This document shows positions 1-6,988 of a stretch of 10,265 bases of DNA, piece after piece. Every line of letters starts with the position of its first letter. Positions within the stretch are counted from its first letter, which is position 1. The notes below the pieces were generated by a model. The model saw nothing but the letters and a program-made list of their open reading frames with translations, ran no database searches and was not told the DNA's origin. This stretch comes from an uncultured Holophagales bacterium (GTDB taxonomy: Bacteria > Acidobacteriota > Thermoanaerobaculia > UBA5066), in contig CALMDF010000213.1 of the NCBI GenBank assembly GCA_937864895.1, positions 1 through 10,265 on the forward strand, written 5' to 3'. The translations under genes and the position numbers were made by a program.

Positions 1-2
1 AA

Positions 3-872
3 ATCCTCAAGGACAGCGAGTCGTGGGCCCACCAGGGCGGCGTCGCGAACGCCCCGCTCCCCCAGACCCTCGCCCTCGTCGACTACTCCCGCGAGGACGC
101 CGAGCGGGCGAAGCTGCGCCTCCGGAAGGCGGCCCGGACGTCGACCGACTCCCTCGTCTTCGAGAACCTGGGCGACCTCGCGAGGCTGGGCGGGAAGATG
201 AAAACCGCTCTCGAGAACTACAAGATCGCCGCCAAGAACGCCCCCGAGGACTCCCCCGTCCACCGCAAGCTGGGCCTCGCCCTCTTCGAGGCGAAGGACT
301 ACGCCGCGGCCGTCAAGCCTCTCACCATCGCCGTCGAACAGAACCGGGACGACGCCAGCCTCCACCTGAAGGCGGCCCGGGCGCTCCTCGAGTCCGGCGA
401 CTTCCAGCGGGCCGTAGAGGTCGTCCAGTCCTCCTCGAGGAAGTTCCCCAAGGACCCCCTCCTCCCCGCCTGCGCGATCGTCGCCTACGGGAAGATGAAG
501 AAGTTCCGCGACGCCCAGAAGACGTTCGAGAAGGTGGTCGAGGTCGACCCGAGGAGCCCCGACGTCTTCATCGCACACGGCCTCGCCCTCCTCGAGGAGG
601 GCAGGCTCCCCGAGGCGTCCGACGCCTTCCGGGCGGCCCTCGACTGCGACGGCACCCGCCCCGAGGCCCTCTGCGGCCTGGGCGTGGCCGCGAACCGCGA
701 GCAGGCCTTCGACGCGGCCCTCGGCCACCTGAAGAAGGCGGTCGCCCTGAAGCCCGACTACGCCGAGGCGTGGTACGCGATGAAGACGACCTACGAGGGG
801 CTGAAGAAATTCGAGTCGTCGGTCGAGGCGCTCAACAAGGCGATCAGCCTGAACCCACGGCTCTCGGCCTGA
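3..872 (+). CDS. TPR-repeat protein, C-terminal part (5' end outside window)
   Basis: The reading frame is open from the left edge of the window to the TGA at 870-872, so only the C-terminal 289 residues are seen. After about 48 residues without clear repeats, seven consecutive 34-residue tetratricopeptide units follow to the stop. Examples are the units ending in KIAAKNAPED, VVEVDPRS, VALKPDY and ISLNPRL, with the usual Gly/Ala/Tyr spacing and Pro at the unit ends. TPR arrays are protein-interaction scaffolds, and no catalytic domain is visible in this part. An internal ATG at 198 could be mistaken for the start, but the first TPR unit begins upstream of it, so the gene very likely starts outside the window. 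It is convergent with the phosphatase gene, 23 bases away. The partner and pathway cannot be inferred. TPR assignment is firm; the full protein is unknown. Confidence 0.85.
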   Translation: MLKDSESWAHQGGVANAPLPQTLALVDYSREDAERAKLRLRKAARTSTDSLVFENLGDLARLGGKMKTALENYKIAAKNAPEDSPVHRKLGLALFEAKDYAAAVKPLTIAVEQNRDDASLHLKAARALLESGDFQRAVEVVQSSSRKFPKDPLLPACAIVAYGKMKKFRDAQKTFEKVVEVDPRSPDVFIAHGLALLEEGRLPEASDAFRAALDCDGTRPEALCGLGVAANREQAFDAALGHLKKAVALKPDYAEAWYAMKTTYEGLKKFESSVEALNKAISLNPRLSA

Positions 873-904
873 CCTTCAGGCTCCGGGCCTGACCGTCAGG
901 TCCG
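866..904. terminator. Tandem near-duplicate forming a possible bidirectional terminator hairpin
   Basis: Two copies of a 19-20 bp unit lie head to tail at 866-885 and 886-904, differing by one substitution and one missing base. Each unit is itself an inverted repeat (CCTGA, 3 nt, TCAGG). As RNA the two copies could fold on each other: 868-873 with 895-900 and 876-881 with 887-892, with a 2x2 internal loop and a 5-nt loop. The position between convergent genes suits a bidirectional terminator, and the unit holds both stop codons (TGA 870-872 on +, TCA 896-898 for the - strand gene). No T-tract follows on either strand, so intrinsic termination is uncertain. Confidence 0.35.
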
Positions 905-1549
905 CGCCCACTCGACCTTCCCCGTCGGGGTCGAAACGTCCCCGCCGAGGTGGGAGACGTCGTCGAGGACGAGGGACGTCGCCGGCTTCTCCCCGTCCCA
1001 CTCGAAGATCGAGATCGACCCGTTCCTCTGCCGCACCTCGTCCATGCGGGCGAGGTCCCGCCCGAGGAGCGTGGCGACGAGGATCCGGTTGAACCGGCCG
1101 TGGGCGACGACGAGGGGCGCCGCGGGCCGCACCGCCCTGAGCCGCGCGAGGACGTGAGCCGCCCGCGCTCCCGCGTCGAGGGGGCTTTCCCCGCGCGGGG
1201 GGGCGGCGTCGACGTCGCCCGAGCGCCACTTCGCCCTGAGCTCGGCGACGGAGCGGTCCATCTCGTCGTCGAGGGGGAGCCCCGTCCAGACGCCCCAGTC
1301 GAACTCGACGAGCTCGAGATCGAGCCTCACCGCGAGACCGTGCGGCGCCGCGCAGATCTCGGCGGTCTCGCGGGCCCGGGCCATGGGGCTGGCGACGACG
1401 TCGTCGACCTCGGCCTCGGCGAGGCGGACGGCGAGCGCCTCGGCCTGGCGGCGCCCCCGGCGCGTCAGCGGCGTGTCGAGGCGGCATCCCTGAAGGGTCC
1501 CGCCGAGGTTCCCTTCGCTCTCGCCGTGGCGAACCAGGAAGATCTTCAT
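896..1549 (-). CDS. Histidine phosphatase family protein (phosphoglycerate mutase-like)
   Basis: This 217-aa protein belongs to the histidine phosphatase superfamily, which removes phosphate through a phosphohistidine intermediate. The N-terminus MKIFLVRHGES carries the RHG signature, with His8 as the expected nucleophile. SPMARARETA (54-63) is the family's SplxRaxxTA phosphate-binding motif (Arg58). Glu82 in VEFDWGVWTG matches the acid of the ExxFGxWEG motif, although the second Glu there is Thr. His150 in VVAHGRFNR is the second catalytic His. Length is normal for the family. I chose the ATG at 1549 because it places the first beta strand at the N-terminus; an ATG at 1576 adds nine residues (MIRIRRIAG) with no homology look. 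The substrate cannot be told: small phosphoesters, alpha-ribazole phosphate and 3-phosphoglycerate are all handled by relatives. It is divergent from the methyltransferase gene, 35 bases away. Confidence 0.88.
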   Translation of the reverse strand: MKIFLVRHGESEGNLGGTLQGCRLDTPLTRRGRRQAEALAVRLAEAEVDDVVASPMARARETAEICAAPHGLAVRLDLELVEFDWGVWTGLPLDDEMDRSVAELRAKWRSGDVDAAPPRGESPLDAGARAAHVLARLRAVRPAAPLVVAHGRFNRILVATLLGRDLARMDEVRQRNGSISIFEWDGEKPATSLVLDDVSHLGGDVSTPTGKVEWART

Positions 1550-1584
1550 TCCCGCGATTCTACGAATCCGTATCATCGGCCTTC
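1550..1584. promoter_or_regulatory. Divergent promoter spacer with two -10-like boxes
   Basis: This 35-bp spacer separates the starts of the phosphatase (-) and methyltransferase (+) genes and is AT-richer than its surroundings. On the - strand, TAGAAT (1562 down to 1557) matches the TATAAT box at 5 of 6 positions. On the + strand, TATCAT (1571-1576) also matches at 5 of 6. No convincing -35 box stands 16-18 bases upstream of either. Both boxes lie so near the ATGs that transcripts would start at or next to the start codon. Neither gene has a normally spaced Shine-Dalgarno. A small inverted repeat, GATTC-TAC-GAATC, at 1556-1568 overlaps the - strand box and could be an operator. Promoter calls from hexamers alone are weak. 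Confidence 0.3.
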
Positions 1585-2739
1585 ATGCCGAGGACATCCG
1601 AGGCGCAGTTCCCCGCCCTCTCCACCCATATTCCGGACCCCGAGATCCGGGACCTCTTCACCTGGCCCTTCCTCCGCGTGAGCGAGATCTTCGACGAGCT
1701 CGTCGACGCGGCCTCCGCCGAGGTCCTGCGGCGCGCGGGGGCCTGGCCGGTCGTCCCCGGAACCGGGCCGGCCGCCCTCGTCGCCGCGAGAGGGTGGGCC
1801 CCGCGCAGCCTCCCGCTTCTCGAGTTCGTCCACGGGAAGCTCGCCGCCGCGGGATACCTCTCGAAGGCGGAGGGGGAGTACTCGCCCACCGGCTCCGAGC
1901 CGGGGGACCTCGAGGCCCTCGAGGCGGAGCTCGCGGCGGCCGAGCCCGACGCCGCCGTCGCCGGCGAGGCGGTCAGGATCCTCGTCGAGGAGACGGGGCT
2001 CTTCCTCTCGGGAGAGAAGACGGGCGAGGAGATCCTCTTCCGCCCCGACCGGCTGCCGCTCTGGTTCCGCTACTTCTCGAACCGGAACCTCCTCTACTCG
2101 ATCAACAACCGTCTCGGCGCCCTCGCCCTCTCGCGCCTCCTCCCGGAGTCGGGCGGCCGCGTCCTCGAGGTCGGGGGCGGGGCCGGGAGCGCCGCGGAGG
2201 AGGCCCTGGCGCGCCTCGGGACACGGGTCTCGCGCTACCTCTTCACCGAGGTCGTCCCGACGTTCCTCCGCCGGGGCGAGCGCGCCGCCCGCGCCGCCGC
2301 CGCGCCGGGAGTCGCCGTCGAGGCCGCGAAGCTGGACATGACGAGGCCCTGGGAGCCGCAGGGAGCCGCCCCGGGCTCCTTCGACGCCGTCTACTCCGTG
2401 AACTGCTTCCACGTCGCCCCCGACCTCGCCGCCGTCCTCGCCGAGGCCCGCTCGGCGCTCGCGCCGGGCGGCTGGCTCGTCGTCTCCGAGTGCGTCCGCC
2501 CCCTCGGGAACGACCAGCCCATCTACGTCGAGCTCGTCTTCGACCTCCTCGAGAGCTTCACGCAGGTGACTCTCGACCCGGTGGCCCGCCCGACGCACGG
2601 CTTCCTCACGCCCGCCGCCTGGAGGACCTCCCTCGCCCGCGCCGGATTCACCGACGTGACCTTCCTTCCCGACGCCGAGGAGGTCGCGAAGAGCTATCCG
2701 AGCTTCTTCGTCTCCGCCGTCGCGGCGCGAAAGGCCTGA
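1585..2739 (+). CDS. Class I SAM-dependent methyltransferase with N-terminal winged-helix-like domain
   Basis: This is a 384-aa methyltransferase. Residues about 40-105 look like a winged-helix or dimerisation domain, as in many small-molecule O-methyltransferases (LPLLEFVHGKLAAAGYLS followed by a short wing). The Rossmann methyltransferase fold starts near 165. Motif I is RVLEVGGGAG (192-201), the acidic post-I residue is Glu222 in YLFTEVVPTFL, Asp251 sits in LDMTRPW, and GSFDAVYSVNCFHVAPD (264-280) and ALAPGGWLVVSE (291-302) are motifs II and III. The FTE..P.F, N-x-x-H-x-x-PD and L-x-PGG pattern resembles the C-methyltransferase domains of polyketide synthases, but here it is a stand-alone protein. 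The substrate is unknown and no biosynthetic cluster is visible nearby. The yceH-like gene starts 4 bases after its stop. No Shine-Dalgarno precedes the ATG. Confidence 0.85.
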   Translation: MPRTSEAQFPALSTHIPDPEIRDLFTWPFLRVSEIFDELVDAASAEVLRRAGAWPVVPGTGPAALVAARGWAPRSLPLLEFVHGKLAAAGYLSKAEGEYSPTGSEPGDLEALEAELAAAEPDAAVAGEAVRILVEETGLFLSGEKTGEEILFRPDRLPLWFRYFSNRNLLYSINNRLGALALSRLLPESGGRVLEVGGGAGSAAEEALARLGTRVSRYLFTEVVPTFLRRGERAARAAAAPGVAVEAAKLDMTRPWEPQGAAPGSFDAVYSVNCFHVAPDLAAVLAEARSALAPGGWLVVSECVRPLGNDQPIYVELVFDLLESFTQVTLDPVARPTHGFLTPAAWRTSLARAGFTDVTFLPDAEEVAKSYPSFFVSAVAARKA

Positions 2740-2743
2740 CGCC

Positions 2744-3379
2744 GTGCGCCTCCCCCGAACGCTCGACCCCGCCGAGGTCCGCGTCGCCGGGGCGCTCCTC
2801 GAGAAGGAGCTCCTGACCCCGGACGTCTACCCGATGACCCTCCAGGGCCTCGTCGCGGCCTGCAACCAGAGGACCTCGCGCGAGCCGGTGACCGACCTGA
2901 CCGCCGCGGAAGTCACCTCGGCCCTCGACCGCCTCCGCGAGCTCGTCCTCGCCTGGAAGGTGACGGGCGGCCGCGCCGACAAGTGGGAGCACAACCTCGA
3001 CGCCAAGTGGCAGCTCGCGAGGCCCGAGAAGGCGCTCGTCGCGCTTCTCCTCCTCCGCGGGGCGCAGACCGCCGCCGAGCTCAGGACCCGTGCGGAGCGG
3101 ATGCACGACTTCGCCTCGCTCGACGCGGCCGAGGCGCTCCTGCGCGAGATGGCCGCGCACCCCGAGCCGCTCGTCGTCGAGCTGCCCCGGCGCCCCGGCC
3201 AGAAGGAGACGCGCTGGGGGCACCTCGCCTCCGGCACGCCGGCGGACGATCCCTCCGTCTCCCGCCCTGCCGCGCCCGCCGGACCATCGGCGATCGAGCG
3301 CCGTCTCCTCTCGCTCGAGGAGCGCCTCGCGGCCGTGGAGGCCGAGCTCGCCGCCCTGAAGAGCTCCCTCGGCGCCTGA
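2744..3379 (+). CDS. yceH: YceH/DUF480 family protein
   Basis: This 211-aa protein matches the YceH (DUF480) family, whose fold is two tandem winged-helix domains and whose function is not established. Family hallmarks are visible: VAGALLEKELLTPDVYPMT (14-32), the AACNQRTSREPV block (38-49), and RRPGQKETRWGHL (148-160), which corresponds to the conserved R-x-GQKExRxxHL. The C-terminus (about 184-207, ERRLLSLEERLAAVEAELAAL) is a heptad-patterned coiled coil after a Pro/Ala-rich linker; many family members end in a similar helix. The start is the GTG at 2744, because it gives the full family N-terminus (LDPAEVRVAGALLEKE), whereas the next in-frame ATG falls inside the YPMT motif. The gene lies 4 bases after the methyltransferase gene and is probably co-transcribed and translationally coupled. 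Its stop is 7 bases from the stop of the convergent acetyltransferase gene. Confidence 0.92.
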   Translation: MRLPRTLDPAEVRVAGALLEKELLTPDVYPMTLQGLVAACNQRTSREPVTDLTAAEVTSALDRLRELVLAWKVTGGRADKWEHNLDAKWQLARPEKALVALLLLRGAQTAAELRTRAERMHDFASLDAAEALLREMAAHPEPLVVELPRRPGQKETRWGHLASGTPADDPSVSRPAAPAGPSAIERRLLSLEERLAAVEAELAALKSSLGA

Positions 3380-3386
3380 GCGGAAG

Positions 3387-4331
3387 CTACCGCCAGTCGT
3401 CGAGGACGCAGACGTCCTCGCGGTCGTAGCCGGGGAGGCGGTCCCGGTGCATCGCGATCCCCTGGACGAAGGGCCGGTAGCCGGCGGCGCGGAGCGTCCG
3501 CCAGGCCACGACCCTCTCCGAGCCCGTCCCGGCGGCGACGACGGAGAGGCCTTCCGACGAGGCCCAGGCCTCGACGGCCGCGAGGAGCGACCGGAGTCGC
3601 TCCTCCCCTCCCGCACCCGGGCGGACCGCGGCGAACTTCACGGCGGCGCGCCCGGAGCCCGCCTCGCTGCCGGCCCCCGCGTGACAGATCGCGAACCCGG
3701 TCAGCCGCGAACCCTCGCTCACGAGGACGGTCTCCCCGATCTCCTGCTCTCCAACGGAGAGGACCTCTCCCGTGACGTCGAGCCCGTCGAAGACCGACGC
3801 GGTCAGATCGCGGCAGGCAGAAAGGGCTTCGGCCTGCCCGTCGTCGGAGAGCCGCGAGAGGGCGGACGCCCCCGCGGCGGCCTTCGTTCCGGGCGGGACC
3901 TCCTTCGACATCACCGCGAGGAGGCCCGCAGGCCAGTATCCGTAACGCTGGAAAAGGCCGACGTGCATCGGGCTTCGAGCGAACGCGAAGAGGCCCCGAA
4001 AGGCCACCGGCGGCGGTTCGAGCAGCCGGAGCCCCTCCTCGACGAGGGCGTGGGCGAGCCCGCGCCCCTGGAGGGGCGGGTCGACCGAGAGCGGGCCGAG
4101 GAGGCCCACGCTCCCCCAGCGGGTGACGAAGCTCGATCCCGCCAGGACGCCGTCCGAAAGGAGCGCGGACGCCGAATCCGGATCGGCCGTCCAGCGGCAG
4201 CGGAGGACCTCGGCGTCGCCGTCGAAGGAGAGGGGGTCGGGGAGGCCGAGAAACGTGCCGAACGCCCGGCGGTAGATCCTGTCGGCCTCGCCGATCTCGG
4301 CCTCGCGGAGCGTCCGGACCTCGATGTCCAT
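3387..4331 (-). CDS. GNAT family N-acetyltransferase, double-domain
   Basis: This 314-aa protein is a GNAT acetyltransferase of the two-domain type. The first domain (about 4-145) has the acetyl-CoA pyrophosphate loop LSVDPPLQGRGLAHALV (81-97, Q-x-x-G-x-A form) and the typical GLFQRYGYWPAG end (125-136). The second domain (about 155-295) keeps a GNAT-like pattern (VKFAAVRPGAGGEERLRSLL, then RAAGYRPF) but no good acetyl-CoA loop, so it is probably structural or substrate-binding. The start is the ATG at 4331, which has a strong ribosome-binding site 7 bases upstream. The same frame stays open far upstream only because the DNA is GC-rich. It lies 56 bases after the hydrolase-CHAT gene on the same strand, so the two are likely co-transcribed. 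The acetylated substrate cannot be told from sequence; relatives act on small amines, antibiotics or protein N-termini. Confidence 0.85.
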   Translation of the reverse strand: MDIEVRTLREAEIGEADRIYRRAFGTFLGLPDPLSFDGDAEVLRCRWTADPDSASALLSDGVLAGSSFVTRWGSVGLLGPLSVDPPLQGRGLAHALVEEGLRLLEPPPVAFRGLFAFARSPMHVGLFQRYGYWPAGLLAVMSKEVPPGTKAAAGASALSRLSDDGQAEALSACRDLTASVFDGLDVTGEVLSVGEQEIGETVLVSEGSRLTGFAICHAGAGSEAGSGRAAVKFAAVRPGAGGEERLRSLLAAVEAWASSEGLSVVAAGTGSERVVAWRTLRAAGYRPFVQGIAMHRDRLPGYDREDVCVLDDWR

Positions 4332-4338
4332 GAGCGAC

Positions 4339-4346
4339 CCTCCTCC
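4339..4346 (-). promoter_or_regulatory. Strong Shine-Dalgarno for the GNAT gene
   Basis: On the - strand GGAGGAGG stands 7 bases before the ATG at 4331. It settles the start codon and shows that the gene can be translated independently of the upstream CHAT gene. It is the clearest ribosome-binding site in the window. Confidence 0.75.
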
Positions 4347-4387
4347 CCCCATCTTGCCACCCGCGCGGCGGCGAGCCGCAAACCGTC

Positions 4388-6988
4388 TCAGAGGACGGCG
4401 CCGGGATCGCGCGCGTAGAGGACGGGGACGGCCCAGTCCACGGGGCCGCAGGCCGAGTCGCACCTCACGGCGAGCCGCGCCTCGCGCGCGGCGTCCCCGA
4501 GCGCCCGGCCGAGGGCGAGCGACCGGTAGAGCTCGCGCGCGAAGACGAGCGCCGCGGCGTCGAGGACGCTGAACTGGTTCGCGACGACGGCCGGGACCCC
4601 GGCGGCGACGAGCGCCGGCGCCACGCCGCGGGCGAGGTCGCCCCGGCTCCCCCGCGCGCTCAGGCAGGAGTTCAGGACGACGAGCGCGAGGCCCCGCCCC
4701 GAGAGGAGGGTCTTGAGCGTCGTGGCGTCGACGGGGGCGACGGCCCCCGAGGCGGACTCGAGGAGGAGGGCGCCCGTGCGCGCCGCCGCGTCGTACGTCC
4801 CGTGCCCGATGAAGTGGAGGACGTCGCACGGCCGGTCGGCGACGAGGCGGTGGAGCGCCTCGACCGTCACGGCGCGCTCGACCCGGACCCGGGCGAGGCC
4901 CCGGTCCACGAGCGGCGCGAGGCCCGCCCTCACCGCCTCGGCCTCGTCCTCCCACGAGAGGGCGGAGAGGCCGCCGGGCTGGGCGACCGCGACGAGGATC
5001 GAGAGCGGGCGCTTCCTCGGCCGCCTCGCCTCGCACGGGATCGCCGTGACGACGTTCCGGGTGAAGCTCGCCTCCGTCGCCGCCAGCCAGGTGCGGCGGT
5101 GAGGGTCGTAGGCGAGCTCCCACGGCTTGTCGGCGACCCAGTCGAGGAGCGAAGTGAAGACGACGTCCGTTGCGCCGCCGCCGGCCGCCCCGCGGGCCGC
5201 GTCCCAGAGGCGCCGCGTCTCGCCCGGGAGGAGCGTCTCGAAGAGGAGCGCTCCCCACCGTTCGAGCGCGGCCGTCGACGGGAGGGGGCGGCCGTCGCCG
5301 TCGAAGCAGGCGCGGAGCCGCTCGTGCCCCCGGATGATCTCGCGCCACGCCTCCCCCTTCCGGGGCACGGCCGTCACGACGCGCGCCGTCCCGTAGCGCG
5401 CGAGGAGAAGGGCGGTCGCCCCGCCCCGGTCTCCGGGCAGGAGAGTCAGCTCCAGCGCCTCGCGCCGCGTCTCTCCGAGCTTCGGCGCCTTTGCGCGGGT
5501 CGTGCGCTCCCTCCCGCGCGGGGGCCCCGGCGCGTCCGCCGCGGGCCCCCGCGCTCCCGAGCGCCGGGAGTCGAACCCCGCGAGGGCGTAGCTCTCGCCC
5601 GCGAGGGTGGCGACGAGGAAGGCCACGGCCTCGTCCCTGGCGAAGAGACCGAGGTGGTGGACCGGGCGCCGGAGCGCCCCGCCGAGCCGTCCTCCCGGAC
5701 CGAGGAGACCGACGCGTTCCGAGGGCACCCGGGCGCGTCCCTTCCGGTCGAGGACGAAGCACCCCTCCGTCGGGACGACGAGGTCGTGGGGCTCCCCGAA
5801 GAGGCGGTCGAACCCCGACTCGACGAGGCGCAGAGCGAGAGGCCCGGCCGCGTGGTGGCTCGCGGCCAGGGCGGCGTACGCCTCCGGGACCGCGCTCTTC
5901 TCGAAGGGAGCCGTCGCGCCGCCCGTGCCGTCCATCGCCGCGAGCCCCGGGAGCGTGGTGGAGACCTGCCGCGCGAGCCAGAGGAGCGCCTCCACGACGA
6001 ACTCGCCGAGGAGCGTGACGGGGGCGGGCGGAAGGAGGTCGGCGAGGTTCAGCCACCCCGAAAGCGCGAGCTCCCAGCGGGCCGACGACGCGAGCGGCGT
6101 TCCGAGGTTCGGGACCGCGGCCAGGACGGCGCGCCCGCACGCGAACCGGCTCGCGGTGGGGCCGACCATCTCCGGCCGCTCGAGGATCGTCCTGAGGACG
6201 AGGCCGCCCCGCGAGTGGGCGACGACGTCGAAGAGGAACGGGTCCTCGCCGGGGAGCGCCGAGACGAGCATCCTCGCGTTCTCCTCCGGCGTCCGGCTCA
6301 CCGTGAAGTGGTCGAAGCCCACGACGCGGTCGCCGTAGAGGGGCCGGAGAGCCTCGAAGAACCCGCCGCGCGAGAGGTCGGCGAACGCGGAAACCGTGCT
6401 CGAGAACGTGCCGTGAAGGAAGAGGAGGTTTCTCTCCGGCGGGGCGGCCAGGAGCGAGGGCGAGGCGGGCGCGAGCCGTCCCTCGGCGAGGCCCGCGGGG
6501 GTGACGTGGACGAGCCGCTCCGCGAGGCCCGAGCGGCGGAAGGCGGCCTCCTCGAAGCTCCTCGCGAGCATCCCGACGGCCTCCTTCTCGACTCGCGCCA
6601 CCGCGCGGACGAGGAGGACGACCGCCCCGCCCGCGCCCGGACCCGCACGGCGGCCCGCGGACGGAGGAAAGAGCGGAATCTCGAAGACGGCCCCGGCTCC
6701 CCGGCGCGCGGGGCGGGCCAGGGGGCGGTGGACCGAGAGCGCCCCGGACGGCTGGCGGAGGACGACGAGGAGGTCCTCTCCGTGGGCGTCGGGGACGACG
6801 ATGCGCGCCGCGCCCTCTCCCGTCGCGCCGCGCGGCGGCGAGAGGCGGATCTCGCGGACGAGGGCGAGTCTCCCGCCCGCAACGAGACGGTCCCCGAGGG
6901 GGTCGGGCGCCGCCGCGCGCCGCGGCGCAGCCTCCGCCCAGCCGGACGGCGACTCGCACCGCACCTCGATCGCGCGCTCTACCGGCAT
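4388..6988 (-). CDS. Alpha/beta-hydrolase (lipase-like) fused to CHAT caspase-like protease
   Basis: This 866-aa protein has two enzyme domains. Residues 1-180 are unassigned and beta-rich. Residues about 186-450 form an alpha/beta-hydrolase: LLFLHGTFSS (188-197, oxyanion region), nucleophile elbow VVAHSRGG (255-262, Ser259), Asp402 in HDLVVPTEG and His444 or His445 in VHHLGLF, so a complete Ser-Asp-His triad. A hydrophobic stretch at 311-352 could be a lid or membrane-contact segment. An Arg/Pro/Ala-rich linker follows (about 472-508). Residues about 510-866 are a CHAT domain (clan CD, caspase/separase-like): KPWELAYD (621-628), LHFIGHGTY (724-732, His729) and VVLNSCLSA (770-778, Cys775), both catalytic residues present. 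No signal peptide is seen, so it is probably cytoplasmic. CHAT proteases in bacteria often act in immune or cell-death systems. The hydrolase substrate (lipid or ester) and the trigger are unknown. It heads an operon with the GNAT gene. Confidence 0.87.
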   Translation of the reverse strand: MPVERAIEVRCESPSGWAEAAPRRAAAPDPLGDRLVAGGRLALVREIRLSPPRGATGEGAARIVVPDAHGEDLLVVLRQPSGALSVHRPLARPARRGAGAVFEIPLFPPSAGRRAGPGAGGAVVLLVRAVARVEKEAVGMLARSFEEAAFRRSGLAERLVHVTPAGLAEGRLAPASPSLLAAPPERNLLFLHGTFSSTVSAFADLSRGGFFEALRPLYGDRVVGFDHFTVSRTPEENARMLVSALPGEDPFLFDVVAHSRGGLVLRTILERPEMVGPTASRFACGRAVLAAVPNLGTPLASSARWELALSGWLNLADLLPPAPVTLLGEFVVEALLWLARQVSTTLPGLAAMDGTGGATAPFEKSAVPEAYAALAASHHAAGPLALRLVESGFDRLFGEPHDLVVPTEGCFVLDRKGRARVPSERVGLLGPGGRLGGALRRPVHHLGLFARDEAVAFLVATLAGESYALAGFDSRRSGARGPAADAPGPPRGRERTTRAKAPKLGETRREALELTLLPGDRGGATALLLARYGTARVVTAVPRKGEAWREIIRGHERLRACFDGDGRPLPSTAALERWGALLFETLLPGETRRLWDAARGAAGGGATDVVFTSLLDWVADKPWELAYDPHRRTWLAATEASFTRNVVTAIPCEARRPRKRPLSILVAVAQPGGLSALSWEDEAEAVRAGLAPLVDRGLARVRVERAVTVEALHRLVADRPCDVLHFIGHGTYDAAARTGALLLESASGAVAPVDATTLKTLLSGRGLALVVLNSCLSARGSRGDLARGVAPALVAAGVPAVVANQFSVLDAAALVFARELYRSLALGRALGDAAREARLAVRCDSACGPVDWAVPVLYARDPGAVL

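Noticed and set aside
23..892. Second + strand frame over the TPR gene
   Set aside because: Arg/Pro-rich translation without motifs; the overlapping frame has seven clear TPR units.
1573..2598. Long - strand frame opposite the methyltransferase gene
   Set aside because: Its composition is Glu/Arg/Gly-rich antisense of a real coding gene, with no recognisable domain.
3380..3386. Possible terminator between the convergent yceH and GNAT genes
   Set aside because: Only 7 bases separate the stop codons and no hairpin with a T-tract is visible around them.
4368..4379. Short inverted repeat GCGG-CGAG-CCGC between the CHAT and GNAT genes
   Set aside because: Only a 4-bp stem and no T-tract; such repeats are expected by chance in DNA this GC-rich, so it is not called a terminator.
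4332..6959. Apparent 876-residue N-terminal extension of the GNAT gene
   Set aside because: It overlaps the hydrolase-CHAT gene in another frame, is Arg/Pro-rich without motifs, and a strong Shine-Dalgarno marks the real start at 4331.
3..6988. TPR protein and CHAT protein as a Craspase-like TPR-CHAT system
   Set aside because: They are separated by four unrelated genes and lie on opposite strands, and no Cas gene or CRISPR array is present.
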